From assembly GCA_907165135.1 (NCBI GenBank), contig OU015567.1, positions 12,405,001 through 12,469,000 on the forward strand: a DNA stretch of 64,000 nucleotides. The letters run 5' to 3'. This stretch comes from Oikopleura dioica. Lineage: Eukaryota; Chordata; Appendicularia; Copelata; Oikopleuridae. The position numbers were made by a program, and so were the translations under genes. A model generated the notes under the pieces. That model worked only from the letters and a program-made list of their open reading frames with translations, had not been told where the DNA came from and ran no database searches. Positions 11,844 to 24,426 of this stretch are shown here, one piece after another (within the stretch, counting starts at the first letter, position 1; the number at the start of each line of letters is the position of its first letter).

Positions 11844-12410
11844 TGAGCAGCGGCGCACGAGCATCGGCCTGGGCGGTAGAGAGTGGCAACGAGCGCAGAA
11901 GAGGGAAATTGTCCGTTCACGTCACGTACCTATAGAATGTGTAGATAATCTGCTTTACACTGGTACTTTGAAAAGTTGAAGATGAAATGATCAAGGGTTG
12001 GTTATTGAGCGATACATGCTTATTCCACGGAACTATCACTCAGATATGAGTATGAGTCCATAAGATCAAAAGGCATATTAGATACTGATACACTGAATAA
12101 TAACAGATAACGTTCAGATGTTTATGAATTTCTGTAATTATGTTGCGATAAGACTTACTTGTGCTCGAAGACATTCACTCATGCTGTCTACTTTTCCATC
12201 CTATAATCCTCCACCACATGATCTTTTAGCTGAGTTTCCGTTTCCGTTCAGCCTTGTCACACTCATCTTCTTCCGGAAATATATTCTTATTCGCTCAATA
12301 ATTGAGCCTCAAAACTCTGAAGAAAAAATAAGACAACTTTTCTTTAACATGGGAAAATTCAATTTATTGTGGCAGTTAAATTTTTTCTATCATTTTGTTT
12401 AAAAATAGGT
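11844..12410. other. Intergenic region without a supported gene
   Basis: This separates the orphan promoter from the CWC22 stop. A 94-codon plus-strand frame at 12118-12402 has no recognisable domain and overlaps the 3' end of CWC22; I see nothing else. Confidence 0.35.
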
Positions 12411-15400
12411 CTATCGACCAGCATGAGATCGGGAACGATTTCGTCGTCGTTCATATGAAACGGATCGTGATTTTGTGCGACGGCGGTCTCTGAAATGGGC
12501 ACATTAATTTCTTGAACAATAGTGAGAACTTACCGTTTACGTCCCCGGTCCTCATGGGACGTAGACCGCTCGCGTTTTCTATCCGGAGAGCCTAGAAAAC
12601 AGGATCAGCTAGAAAATATAAGAGTCGAGGCGGGAGCTATTTTTGAATAGAGATTGAACTAAAGAATATCAAGGCAACTGTAATATTGCGAAGTTGAATC
12701 TTCCATAAGGTAGAAACTTCGGGAAGAGATTAAATCCGAATGACTGCGTCGGGCTGTCGGCCACAAAACTAGACCAGCTGTATAAAGCCCATTAATTGTC
12801 ATTAGATATTAGCTCAGCGGATTCTATATGAATAGGGCCGACGAGCAAAAAATCAACCCCAAGTACCCGTTGATGGAAACGCCCGAAACTTTGTAGAAGT
12901 GTTTATTTTAGCCCAATTGAAAAAATTGTAATTGAAAATTTTTTGATCGGATCACGTGATCGCGGGTTACAGACGCTCTAAAAGCTAGAAAAGCTTGCCG
13001 AGCTTGATCCCCTTATGGTATCATCTTCTCGTTAGGCTAGAAAGATAGGTCTTAATTTGTTCTAGTGGCTTAGTTAAAAATTCTTGGTGCCGTTCTTACA
13101 GGAGACGCTAGAGACTATATAAGGACCCAAAACTAGCTAAAATTGAGGTAAAAATCCAGGTTTCGCGGGCTTTTAGGCCAAAATAAGTTGCAAAAGGGCC
13201 TTTTGGACATTTCAATTCCCTCTAGCAACTCATGTGATCTTGGCACCAAAAATGTTTTGGATTCTTTAGAAATAACTTTTGTGCTCTTTTATGTGAGCTA
13301 CATTATGATCCACTGAGGTAAGGGGATCGAGGTTGGCAAGCTTTTCTAGCTTTTCCAGGGTCTGTAACACGTGATCACGTGATCCGACCAAAATATTTTC
13401 AATTACAATTTTTTTAGTTGGGCCAAAATAAACACCTTTACAAAGTTTCAGAAATCTACCTTAACGGGTTCTAGGGGTTGACTTTTTGCTCGTCGGCCCT
13501 ATATATGAATGCTTCTCAATAACAACATGTATCTGAGGCCGTGAATGAAATCAGCTACCGCATTTCTCAGAAAATAACCGAGGTAATCAGAATAATTTGC
13601 TCTTGTAAAATAGAACCATTAATACCAAGCACAAAAAGCCCCTTGGTAGAATAAACTAATTACATAATAGGTTCACTAAAGAACTTAGTTGCCTGAGAAG
13701 CTCTACTCTTCTCTATCAACCCCCACATATTTTGATAAAACCGAGGATTTAAATACTTGAACACTCTCAGTGCAGGCGTCTATGTTCCCATGTGAACATA
13801 TCACTCTGACAAAATTAAAGTTATGCAGACGTCACAATATCAACGTGGTAGATCTGACATACGGTATCATCCTATTGCGTTAAAATATGTCTATAAGAAA
13901 TACCGTCTTTCTGACGGAGATAAAAATAAAACCAGGATTTCTTGCTCAAGAATAGAATTTTTCATGGCGTCACAAACATGACTGTTCCACAGATGTCCAA
14001 AAATGACGTAGAACTAGCATATGATTGAATATTGGTTCAATGGATTACATCACTTAAGATATTTTAATCTTCGTTGACCACAATCAACCCTCGTGTTTGT
14101 CTCGTGATCTCCAGTCACGCGACAGTAAATATATACAGAATGTGTACCGTGCTTTCGCTTTCGCATGCGCTCCTTCATCGCCTCAGCTTCTTTCTTGGCG
14201 CGTTTGAGTTCTCGCTCTTCGGATTCCGTAATCCTCTTGGACTTCTTTGATTTTCGCGACTCTTGGCGAGAGTCATCGCTATCAGATCGAGATCGTCGTC
14301 TTCGCGATCTGCTTCGCGTCCTCCTTGACTTCTCTTTTTTCTTCCTTGATTCCTTGGAGGCCGAGCGGCTTCGCGATCGCCTCTCTTTTTTCATCGAGTC
14401 TGATCGTCCTCGACGGCGTTTATCAGGAGTCCTAGATCGCGATCTTGATCTTCGGGATGCTTTTCGACGTCTTTCTGGTGTTCGTGATCGACTACGTGAA
14501 ACGGAATGTCGAGAAACTTTCCGACGTTTTTCAGGAGTTGGAGATCGACGGCGCCTTTTCTCGGGAGTTGGTGATCGTCTTCGTCGTCGTTCAGGAGTAC
14601 GAGAACGTCTTTCTTTCTTAATCTTCCTCGAAGAATTAGACTTTTTTGTAAGAAATGGATAGTTTACCTCCGGTTGTTGTTGCTTTTTGAAAATGGCCTC
14701 AATATCTTCAGGTTCAGACTCGCTCGAGTCGCTGCTACTGGAGCTTGAGCTAGAATCATCGCTGGATTCGGACTCATCGCTCGAATCCATCCCCTTGACT
14801 TTTCCTGTTTTCAAGAAATCGCGAAGGCCGTCAGTAAGTCCACCGAGACCGATAGAAGTGAAAAAATTGATCGCAAATCGAGTGTTCTTTGGATTATCTT
14901 TTGGGAAGAGACCTTCGAAGAAAACCGCCATTGTGTCTTCTTGAAGCCGCGTATTGAGCTAGATTCAATATATTAACACGAGAATTTATCAAATTGTTTC
15001 AAAAAACGACGCAAATAAAATATATAGGCAGGAAGATCAAAGACACTATGACGGGTAAGTCACCCTTCTGGAACTAATTTGACTGAAATTACCTTTGGAA
15101 GACCCATGTACTGGGAAAGCTCCTGAAACAATATTTTGATAAAAATACGGGAGGAAGAAGTAGTTGTATCTTCCGTGATGGCAATTGTAGACATCACGCT
15201 CCACGGGATCGCGTCAGCATACAAGAGTTGGGCAAAGAACTTCGCAACGTTTCTTAATTTATTCGTTTCCAGCCGGTGGATCGTTTCGTAGGACTCAACG
15301 AAGATCAGCTCGAATAATTCCATGTATTCTCGCTTGATTAAACACAGGCGAGTTGCCGTGAGTCCGAAGAACTTTTCGTACGTTCGATTTTGTCCGCAAC

Positions 15401-17420
15401 AATCCACGATCATGTGGCACATTTCTAGGTAAAAATTTTTAAGCTGTCTTTAATTATTTTTCTTTTCCACCTTTCCACATTGCCTCCGGAATCTGCAGCT
15501 TCATCAATTTATGGCAGCACTCTTCGAAGTCAACAGAAGATTGAATGGTTAGATAGATCGTCTTCCTGAGCTCGACTGTATTTATCTCGGTTCTATCGAT
15601 AATGAGAGTTTGGCCCTTAGGATCAGCAGTTGCCTTTGCAGCTTCCATGGCCGCTGTTTCAGAGTCTGCATCGCTGTTAGAATCGCTATCCGACGAATCA
15701 GAGTCTTTTTCTGACTTCACTATTATTCTTCCAAGAAATTACTAGTCTATCAAAGTGAAAAGCCGTTCCTGAAGAATCATCAGAGCCAGACTCGTCACTC
15801 TCGCCAAGGATTTCCCGTTTGATGTCTTCATATTGCTTCTCATTCGTAAGGAAGTCATCGTCTTTTTTAAAGACATTGAGCATCATCTCCTCCTTGTATT
15901 CACCATCAAGTCTGATCATGTGCGTAAATTGGTCATCTTCTTCTACCAAATCTAGCTCCTCGATGACGATAGGGTGCTCCTAATAAAAGTTATTAAAAGA
16001 CCTCGAAAGCATCAAATAAAAAATAAAACTCAAAAGGTATTCGCTAGAAACCATAAGCTGAAAGCCTACTGTGATTACTGATAATTTTTAAATTGGGTAG
16101 TAACAGAGACCGTTTACACCAATTTTGTCCTGAAGCTCTCTGTCTTCTTGAGAAAAGACCTCGGTCTGTAAGAAAACGTTTGACCAAGTGAGCTGAAGGG
16201 ACCTACCCTTGTTGAAAGCGAGCTGAATGAAACAACAGATTCATAAATCAAAATAATTATCATAATGTAAAGTACACAATCGTACCGAGAATCCATCCTT
16301 TCGGATGGCGAAAAGAACTTCAATCATATACTGCGTTCTTTTATCAATGGAGGCTTCGTGGAGAATATTCCTCATTCGTTCGAAAATTGCAGCCAAAGCT
16401 CTGCTGGAAACTTCAGAGAGTTTCAAGCCAATTTCTTTGATGAAGCCAACAGCCACTTCCACAGAATCATCAGTAGGATTCTCAAGGAGCAAGGTGAGAA
16501 TCTCGAGTGCAAGAATTTCGTGGCAAACTTGTTGGTTAACTAAATGTGCGACGAATTTGCAGGCATTCAGGCACAGATCTTTTTGATTGCGGCGGAATGA
16601 ACGTCTTTTTGAGAGTTTAAAATTGATAATGAAAAGTTTAACTTGAAAATATAGTGTATGTAAATAATTTTTCGCTTTATAAGTGTGGGATCATTGAGAA
16701 CGATCAAACAGTTTGATATTTATAAATTTTAAGTCCCTGCCTAAAGACAAGAACCAGACGAGAGAGAATGAGTTCTCCTATGGTCGGAAACTTAGTGTTG
16801 ATAATTGCCACAAATGCTGCGTAAACATTCGTAAAGGTTGGCGAAGCACCTTGCGCTTGCAAAATCGATCTGGTGAGCAAACCTCGTCCGCGCATGATGT
16901 TTTCGGAGAAGAGCTCGCGAATGATGAGACTAATATTCGAAACATTGACTTTGTTGACGATACCGTGAATGGATTTCTTCAACGCTTCCCACGAAATTCG
17001 CTGGTATTCGACGGAGCTTTTGTCCGTAATAGCTGCTTGCATCGCCTTAAGCTTCGCAGGTGGAATGTAAGCGCCACCTGTTCTGTTGGCCAAGATGTCA
17101 TCTTTCTTATTCCTCGGATTTCTCGGCTGTCTTGGGTCGTTTACTGTTGCTTCTTCGGCTTTCTTTGGCGACTTGGATCTGTTCCTTTTGGGGGGAGACT
17201 TGGATCTGCTCTTCCTAGCTGGAGATTTGGAGCGCGACTTCTTCTCTCGCTCAGGCGACTTTTCCGTTTTTAAGACCGCTACAGTCGACTTTGGCCCACT
17301 ACGCTTTTCTGGCGACTTAGAGCGACTTCGGGATCGTCGGGATTTTCTTCGATCATCATCGCTCGAAGAAGAGCTACTAGAGCTCGAGGAGCTGCTCGAA
17401 CGACTTCTACGCTCTCCCAT
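12411..17420 (-). CDS. cwc22: Pre-mRNA-splicing factor CWC22 (nucampholin)
   Basis: CWC22 is a spliceosome protein that recruits eIF4A3 to deposit the exon-junction complex. Order of parts: an RS-rich N-terminus, then [15 protein letters not shown] and a MIF4G domain (17100-16240), then EEDDQFTHM, an acidic linker, and the MA3 domain (about 15720-14830, with [31 protein letters not shown] and [19 protein letters not shown]). A long Arg/Ser tail with tandem [10 protein letters not shown]-type repeats follows. The last two small exons are 12591-12534 and 12489-12411. They join in phase to the donor at 14147 across an intron of about 1.55 kb that contains a foldback element. Short exons around 16240-16120 appear to add a segment between KDGF and [11 protein letters not shown] not present in the human protein as I remember it; the splice at about 16740-16610 is unclear and may be non-GT. 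The start at 17420 (MGERRS) is two bases after CTAG. Confidence 0.93.
12832..13502. mobile_element. Foldback (long-TIR) DNA element in a CWC22 intron
   Basis: The ends are inverted copies of about 185 bp. The left arm starts ATAGGGCCGACGAGCAAAAA, and the right end read on the other strand is the same with few differences. Both arms also share GGATCACGTGATC, GCTAGAAAAGCTTGCC and GATCCCCTTA blocks. By eye the arms are about 85% alike. The short unmatched centre has no coding frame, so this is a non-autonomous MITE-like element. A 6-bp flanking repeat ATATGA lies at 12826-12831 and 13503-13508, or 8 bp (ATATGAAT) if the element is taken to start at AGGG. Confidence 0.8.
14404..14620 (-). repeat. 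Tandem [10 protein letters not shown] repeat coding block in CWC22
   Basis: Repeated codon blocks encode variants of [10 protein letters not shown] and [10 protein letters not shown] several times in a row. The DNA-level repetition (TCAGGAGT...GATCG units on the plus strand) suggests expansion by slippage or unequal crossing over within the RS tail. Confidence 0.6.
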
Positions 17421-17685
17421 ATCTAGACGAACGAACAAATTTTAGGACTGTTTGAGAAGATTTTATTATAAGTTAAATGGTTGTGAACGATTGTTTCAAG
17501 AAAAAATGTCATGTAATATCAAATTTTTGCAACTTGCAATTTTGAAATGGCAATGAACTTGGCAAAGTTGATACAGAATTGGAAACAAATAAGATAAATG
17601 AAGATCTGTTAGAAATTGAGAACATGTGATATGCTTTTGTTGAACGAAAATGTGAACTAGAGTGCGATGAAAGTAGTCAGACAGA

Positions 17686-19477
<1,792 letters not shown>

Positions 19478-19908
19478 TTTCTCAAAATCTCTAAAAATAT
19501 ATTTCATGTGCCAGGTCTTTGTATCATATTTTTTATGGATAATCACTGTTTCTCGTAAAATAAAATTAAAAATAATATAAACGTCAGTCGATTTCTGTGA
19601 GATTCTGGTTTTCACTTGGCGCAGCGCTCAGGCCAATCAGCGCCGCATTCGCGCTCCGTTCCCTTTTTCAACTCACTCAGAGGAAAACCTGAACGCCTTA
19701 ATTCTTGTACCATGATTTTTTTTCATACAAACAGTTACAGTTAATTAGTGTAATCAAATGATATCACCAATGATAAGTTGATAAACGATTGATCAAGGTC
19801 TTCCTTAGAGTTATCGTTAAACATTAGTAATGTCTGTCACTAAAACTTATTATTTCACTGAAAAGAATACACAATAAAGATCACTGATGTACCAAAATCT
19901 TCCCTAGA
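19478..19908. promoter_or_regulatory. Shared upstream region of pyruvate kinase and EIF2A
   Basis: A 431-bp AT-rich gap between two divergently transcribed housekeeping genes, so it must hold both promoters. I see no clear TATA element. AG acceptors just before each ATG point to trans-splicing of both transcripts. Confidence 0.5.
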
Positions 19909-22864
19909 ATGGTTCTCCTCGCAGAGAACGGATCGAAAGGTTTGCGCGTTTTCGATCTGTCGACAAACTACACGGAAGTGGAAGCTTTCAAACCTGAAAC
20001 TGGAAAAGGACCTGGTCCAATAATTCTCATTTATTAAAAACGAACTCATCTATTATCATAAAATCCTACCCACCAATCCCTTCTGCAGAAACTCTAAGAT
20101 TTGTTTTCATAAGAATATCTACAGAAAAAGGAAAGACAAATGAAGCTAGCTTTTTTAATCAGAAGGACGCGACCCATTCGAGTTATTTTGGACCCAATCT
20201 AAAGGTGTTAGACTTTTCGAATGGAGCCACTGTGGAAAGCTCTTCGCTTACTGTAATAATATCGAGACGATTGTGATCAACGTTGCTGACTGGTCCGTCG
20301 TTTCAAGAGTAAGAGAAGTAAATTGGTTTACTCCTTCTATTTTCACCCTTCAGCTTCCAATTTCCCGCGCTGTTTTCTTCAAATGGTCACCGAACGCCGA
20401 CCAGTTGGTCACTTTCCATCAATACTACGAGACAAAAGACAACCCGAATCCAGGCCCGAATGTGAAATTCTTCGCCATTCCTTCTGGTGAAGAAATGGGT
20501 GGTTTCATTCACCGGGGGTCTGTAGAAGGTTGGGAGCCAAACTGGACGTCTGATAGCAACTTCCTTCTTAGAAAGATCGGACCTCAACTAATGACTTATG
20601 CTCGCTCTTCTCCTACAACAGGTAAAGTCGAATTGTAATCAGCAGACTGTCAAATGACGGATTTCAGTGCTGAATAAACTGAAAGTGGACAACATCATGA
20701 CACACTCCGTTGCCCCTGGTCGACCCCCATACAAAGTAGCTGTCTTCGGAAAAAGCTCGAAAAAGGAGATCCTGCTTTTGTAAGAATTCATCGTCTACCA
20801 GAACTGAAAGACAAAATGGCACAGAAATGTTTTTACAAGGCCGATACTTGCGGTTTCTATTGGTCACCAAGGAAAGGGATGAAACTTAATTGAAAAGGCC
20901 TTGTTTTTGAAGATATAATTTTCTCCTCCCTTATTCAGTGGAAAAGATCTTCTAGCTTTGACGGCAACAGAAACTTCTAGCGAGTCGTATTATGGCGAAA
21001 ATACGCTGTATCTGCTGAATGCCCAGAAGGGAGAAAGCCAAACTGTTGAATTAAAGAAAAAGGGGCCTATTTATCACATCGAGTGGTCTCCCGATGGTGA
21101 TTTCTTCTGCGCTGTTTATGGATTTATGCCGGCCAAGGCAACGTTGTACGATAACAAGGGAAATATCAAATTTGACTATGGAACTGGCCCTAGAAATACT
21201 TGCCATTTCAATCCACAAGGTAGGTGTGTGGGAAAGAGGAACCTTTCGAATCCTTCTTAGGAAGTTTGCTGATGATCGCCGGCTTTGGGAATCTCCGAGG
21301 GAAGATGGAATGTTGGGATGTAAGGAAAAACGAGAAGATATCTGAACCTGAAGCTCCTGATACAACGAATTTCCACTGGTCACCAGGTCAGAATCAATAC
21401 GGGATTATCTAGGGCGGGCCGTTTCATGGCTTATTATTTAGATTAGACTTGCTAATCAACCATTCTCAGTTGTTAATTTACATTCGAATTATAAAAGAAA
21501 AAGTTAATTCAACTAAAAGTAGAGTCTTATCCCTTTTCATCAAGGCCGTTACCTGCTGTGCAAATGAATGATCCTCCATTTAAATATATTCATTTTTCGT
21601 AGATGGGGAGCATTATATATGGGCTACGACAGCGCCACGACTTCGCGTTGGCAATGGCTGGAAAATTTCGCACTATCACGGAGAACTAAAGCACGACAGC
21701 CCCTACCCGACTGGCGAAAAAGTCGAGCTGTGGTCGGTCGGTTTCCAGCCTAGCCCTCGCACACGTCAATTTGAAATAACGAAGCCATCCAAACAGCTGA
21801 TACAGAAACAAGCGGCCGAGAAGCCGAAAGGATACGTCCCGCCCCACGCGCGAGGACGCAAGGATTACAATGTAAGTCTCGTGATGTATTAAAACTGTAG
21901 AAATAATCCGCACGGCCTTTTGCCCCATCTTTAGCCCTTGACAAATTGGCATTTGAGTACTGATTCAAACGACTTTTCAGGCTAAAATCCGCGAAGACGA
22001 GAAACCCTCAGATCCAAACGCCGCCATCCAGGCGGTTATTGACGCAAAAAACAACCCAAAGAGTGGACAGCCGGCGCTGACCGCATCGCAATTGAAGAAT
22101 AAAAAGCGAAAAGAGGCCAAGGTAATGCATCATTGATACTCGCAGAGAGGATATTTTGAAAAGTTCGAGTTTTAATTGATAATTCATCATTCAATATTAT
22201 TGCATCTTTTTGCTGCGGAGAGATTCCGACACAAACTTTTAAAAAGAGAGTTTATCTGAGAACAGTAAAGTGAGAACTTAGACCTTTTATTGGTAAACAA
22301 TAATCTGAGCTTTAACAGTAGACAAAACTACAATATCTTTTATAAGTTATCTATTATCAAAAATTCTGCGATAGTACTCATATAATATGAGTCATATTAT
22401 ATGACTGAAATACCTGAATTTGGTTGTCCTAGACAGGGACCATTTTCTGTCGTTTTGAATATTAATGTGATTGAAAAAACGGCTCTATTTGTAACTGAAG
22501 ATTAATATATGAAAATGACCAATTTTCGCTGACAAAGAAAAATCTCTAGGTCTGTCAGTTTAGCAATTAAGCCTTATGCAAGGTTGGCGTAAACGTCTCT
22601 ATAAATCAATTCCGCTAGAAACGGCAAGCCGAAGAAAAAGCACAAGCAAAAGAAGAGGAAGCCAAGAAAATCTCGGAACCAACTGCTCCAACGAGCGGCA
22701 AAAGTGACGCCGAACGCGAAGCTCGCAAAATTCAAAAGAAGCTGAACGCAATCGAGGGGCTGAAAAAGCGCGTGGCAGCTGGAGAGACACTGGAAAAGGA
22801 TCAACTCGAGAAGATTAAGAATGAGGAAGCTTTGAGAGACGAATTGCAGAAATTGCAAATTTAA
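19909..22864 (+). CDS. eif2a: Eukaryotic translation initiation factor 2A
   Basis: A WD-repeat (beta-propeller) factor that can bring initiator tRNA to ribosomes. Matches to the family are YGENTLYLLN, FCAVYGFMPAKATLYD, FDYGTGPRNTCHFNPQ, IAGFGNLRGKMECWDVR and APRLRVGNGWKI, and the C-terminal coiled coil ending KKLNAIEGLKKRVAAGETLEKDQLEKI. The start at 19909 is one base after CCCTAG. Two oddities were found. First, the frame breaks at an A-run near 20760-20764: adding one A restores GKSSKKGDPAFVRIHRLP. Second, intron 20872-20938 starts GA, not GT (WSP|SGKDLLALT joins in phase). A roughly 490-bp intron near 22122-22619 holds a near-perfect palindrome. The final coding exon runs to stop 22862-22864. 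Confidence 0.93.
20760..20764 (+). other. Apparent single-base frameshift in eif2a
   Basis: Frame 1 gives KVAVFGKSSKKEILLL then stop, while the conserved continuation GDPAFVRIHRLPEL is read in the -1 frame. One extra A in this A5 run repairs the gene. A sequencing/assembly error or an allelic indel is the simplest reading. Confidence 0.65.
22378..22404. repeat. Perfect palindrome in an eif2a intron
   Basis: The arms CATATAATATGA and TCATATTATATG are exact inverted copies around a single G, with one more flanking base pair. It lies in the largest eif2a intron and could form a cruciform or RNA hairpin. There are no coding signs. Confidence 0.7.
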
Positions 22865-22978
22865 TCTTTCAACTCTTAATTTAGTTGAAAATCGCAAGAA
22901 AGATTTAGTTATAATTTTGTTAAAATTGAAAAGTTAACTGCCGTTTTCTAAATGTTCAAACTTTGAACTTCAAAGTTC

Positions 22979-23621
22979 ATGTTCCATCCATTGATTCATG
23001 CAAACAGAGGAAATGCAAAATTGCAATCAAGGAAAAGAATAACCAACGAATTCATTTTAGAGGATGCAAATGCTGCGCTGTCTAAAGAGAGCCAGCTCAA
23101 GTTATATTCTATGCTCGCGGCTTCCTTGCGGGGCGCTGCAAAAAGCATCGTTTCAAACCGAGAAGATGGGACTCATGCCTAATGGAAAAATTGACACGTC
23201 AAAAATTAATGTGGAGATTATGGATTCGCAAGGAAATGATGCCATCGCTAATATTGCTGGAGCGGCGAGCAGACGGGTCCAAATAAAATTATCTTTGTAT
23301 CTTTTTTATAATTATTCACCAGAGTCCTTTTGTGAACCCATTAGTAGAGTTTTAATAAAGCGTTCTTATGGTCGGGTTACTTTTATACGAAGAGACAGCA
23401 AAGGACAGATTCTCGAGCAGCACGGATGGATGAAGGACTCGGCGCTCGGACACTTGTCTTTTTACTACCTTCACAATCCGATTTTCCAGGAGCTAGAGAA
23501 GGAAGAGATTGAAGAATCGATCTTTCAGTATGACATTGTTGAAGCGAGCCATTTGGGAATGCACATTGTCAACGCTAGAATTGTGGATAAAGGATCAGGA
23601 AAGTGGTTAGGAAGAGTTTAA
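22979..23621 (+). CDS. Hypothetical protein; exon structure unresolved
   Basis: I do not recognise this protein. Two frames look coding. From ATG 22979 a 67-codon frame encodes an Ala/Leu/Ser-rich helical stretch and stops at 23182. A second frame from about 23064 or 23166 (MGLMPNGKID) continues through an intron of about 50 nt (after SRR near 23275) into a well-formed C-terminus rich in aromatic and acidic residues, ending GSGKWLGRV. No canonical splice joins the two frames, so there is either a non-GT intron, an indel, or a start at 23166. The start is 115 bp after the EIF2A stop on the same strand, which would suit an operon. Confidence 0.5.
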
Positions 23622-24426
23622 ATCCGTCTAAGTACCATTTCGAGACCAAGGAGATCGTCTTAAGCTAAGACTCTTAGCTGCTATTAATCCGGTCTAGCCC
23701 AATAATCAGCCGACAAGTTATAATTTATCGTCTGATCTCAGTCTGACACGATTTTAATTGCCTTATAAATTGTCCATAAAGTCAACCCACAACCATTTCG
23801 CAAGAAAACACAGAGATACTTGAGAGCCAAGTAGAAATTCTCAGCGAGCCAAGAAAAGTGAACCGGTTCAAACCGAACAGTTCGCCCTTGAAATAATTGC
23901 CGCAGACAATCGATGGATATGGGTGCTAACAATGAAGGCTGTCAAATATAAATATTCAGTGTCAGAAAAAGAAAAAGCTGCAATAATGACTATTGTTTGA
24001 CGCACGAAAGAATGGTTGCGTTGCGTGTCCTTATTTTTATTTTTTGCCAAAATCTTGAACCGATCAAAAATCTTATCTTTGTTTTAAAAATAAACAAAAT
24101 TTAAAGAGATTAGAATATAAAGAGACAAAAATGGGTCAAAAGAACAAAAAGAAGAAGATATTTTTGTTTTATATCGGTTTGATTTATTTATAGCTTGGTG
24201 CAGATTATCATGTGGGGCAAAGATTGACCCCCGTTTTTTATCCGTTTATCTTGAGTGGTTTGCTCAGAATCACTATAGTGAGAAAAATCATTGCTGAGTT
24301 GATTATTTTGCCGCAGCCAGTGGCGTAATCTTATAAATTTGCTTTTAGAGAACAAAGTTGTTTTCGGTGAAATCGGAATTGAAAAAAAGGCTTTCATCCT
24401 GTTCCTTTTTAGAGATTCTTTAGAAC
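23622..24426. other. Intergenic region before the SEC14L1-like gene
   Basis: About 800 bp of AT-rich DNA. A 232-codon minus-strand frame starting at 24886 extends into it, but it is mainly antisense to the PRELI exons of the next gene, and I do not support it as a gene. Confidence 0.4.

Noticed and set aside
12118-12402. 94-codon plus-strand frame
   Set aside because: No homology, no splice or promoter support, and it abuts the CWC22 3' end on the other strand.
14165-14662. 165-codon plus-strand frame rich in Arg/Asp/Leu
   Set aside because: A mirror of the Arg/Ser repeats of CWC22 on the opposite strand.
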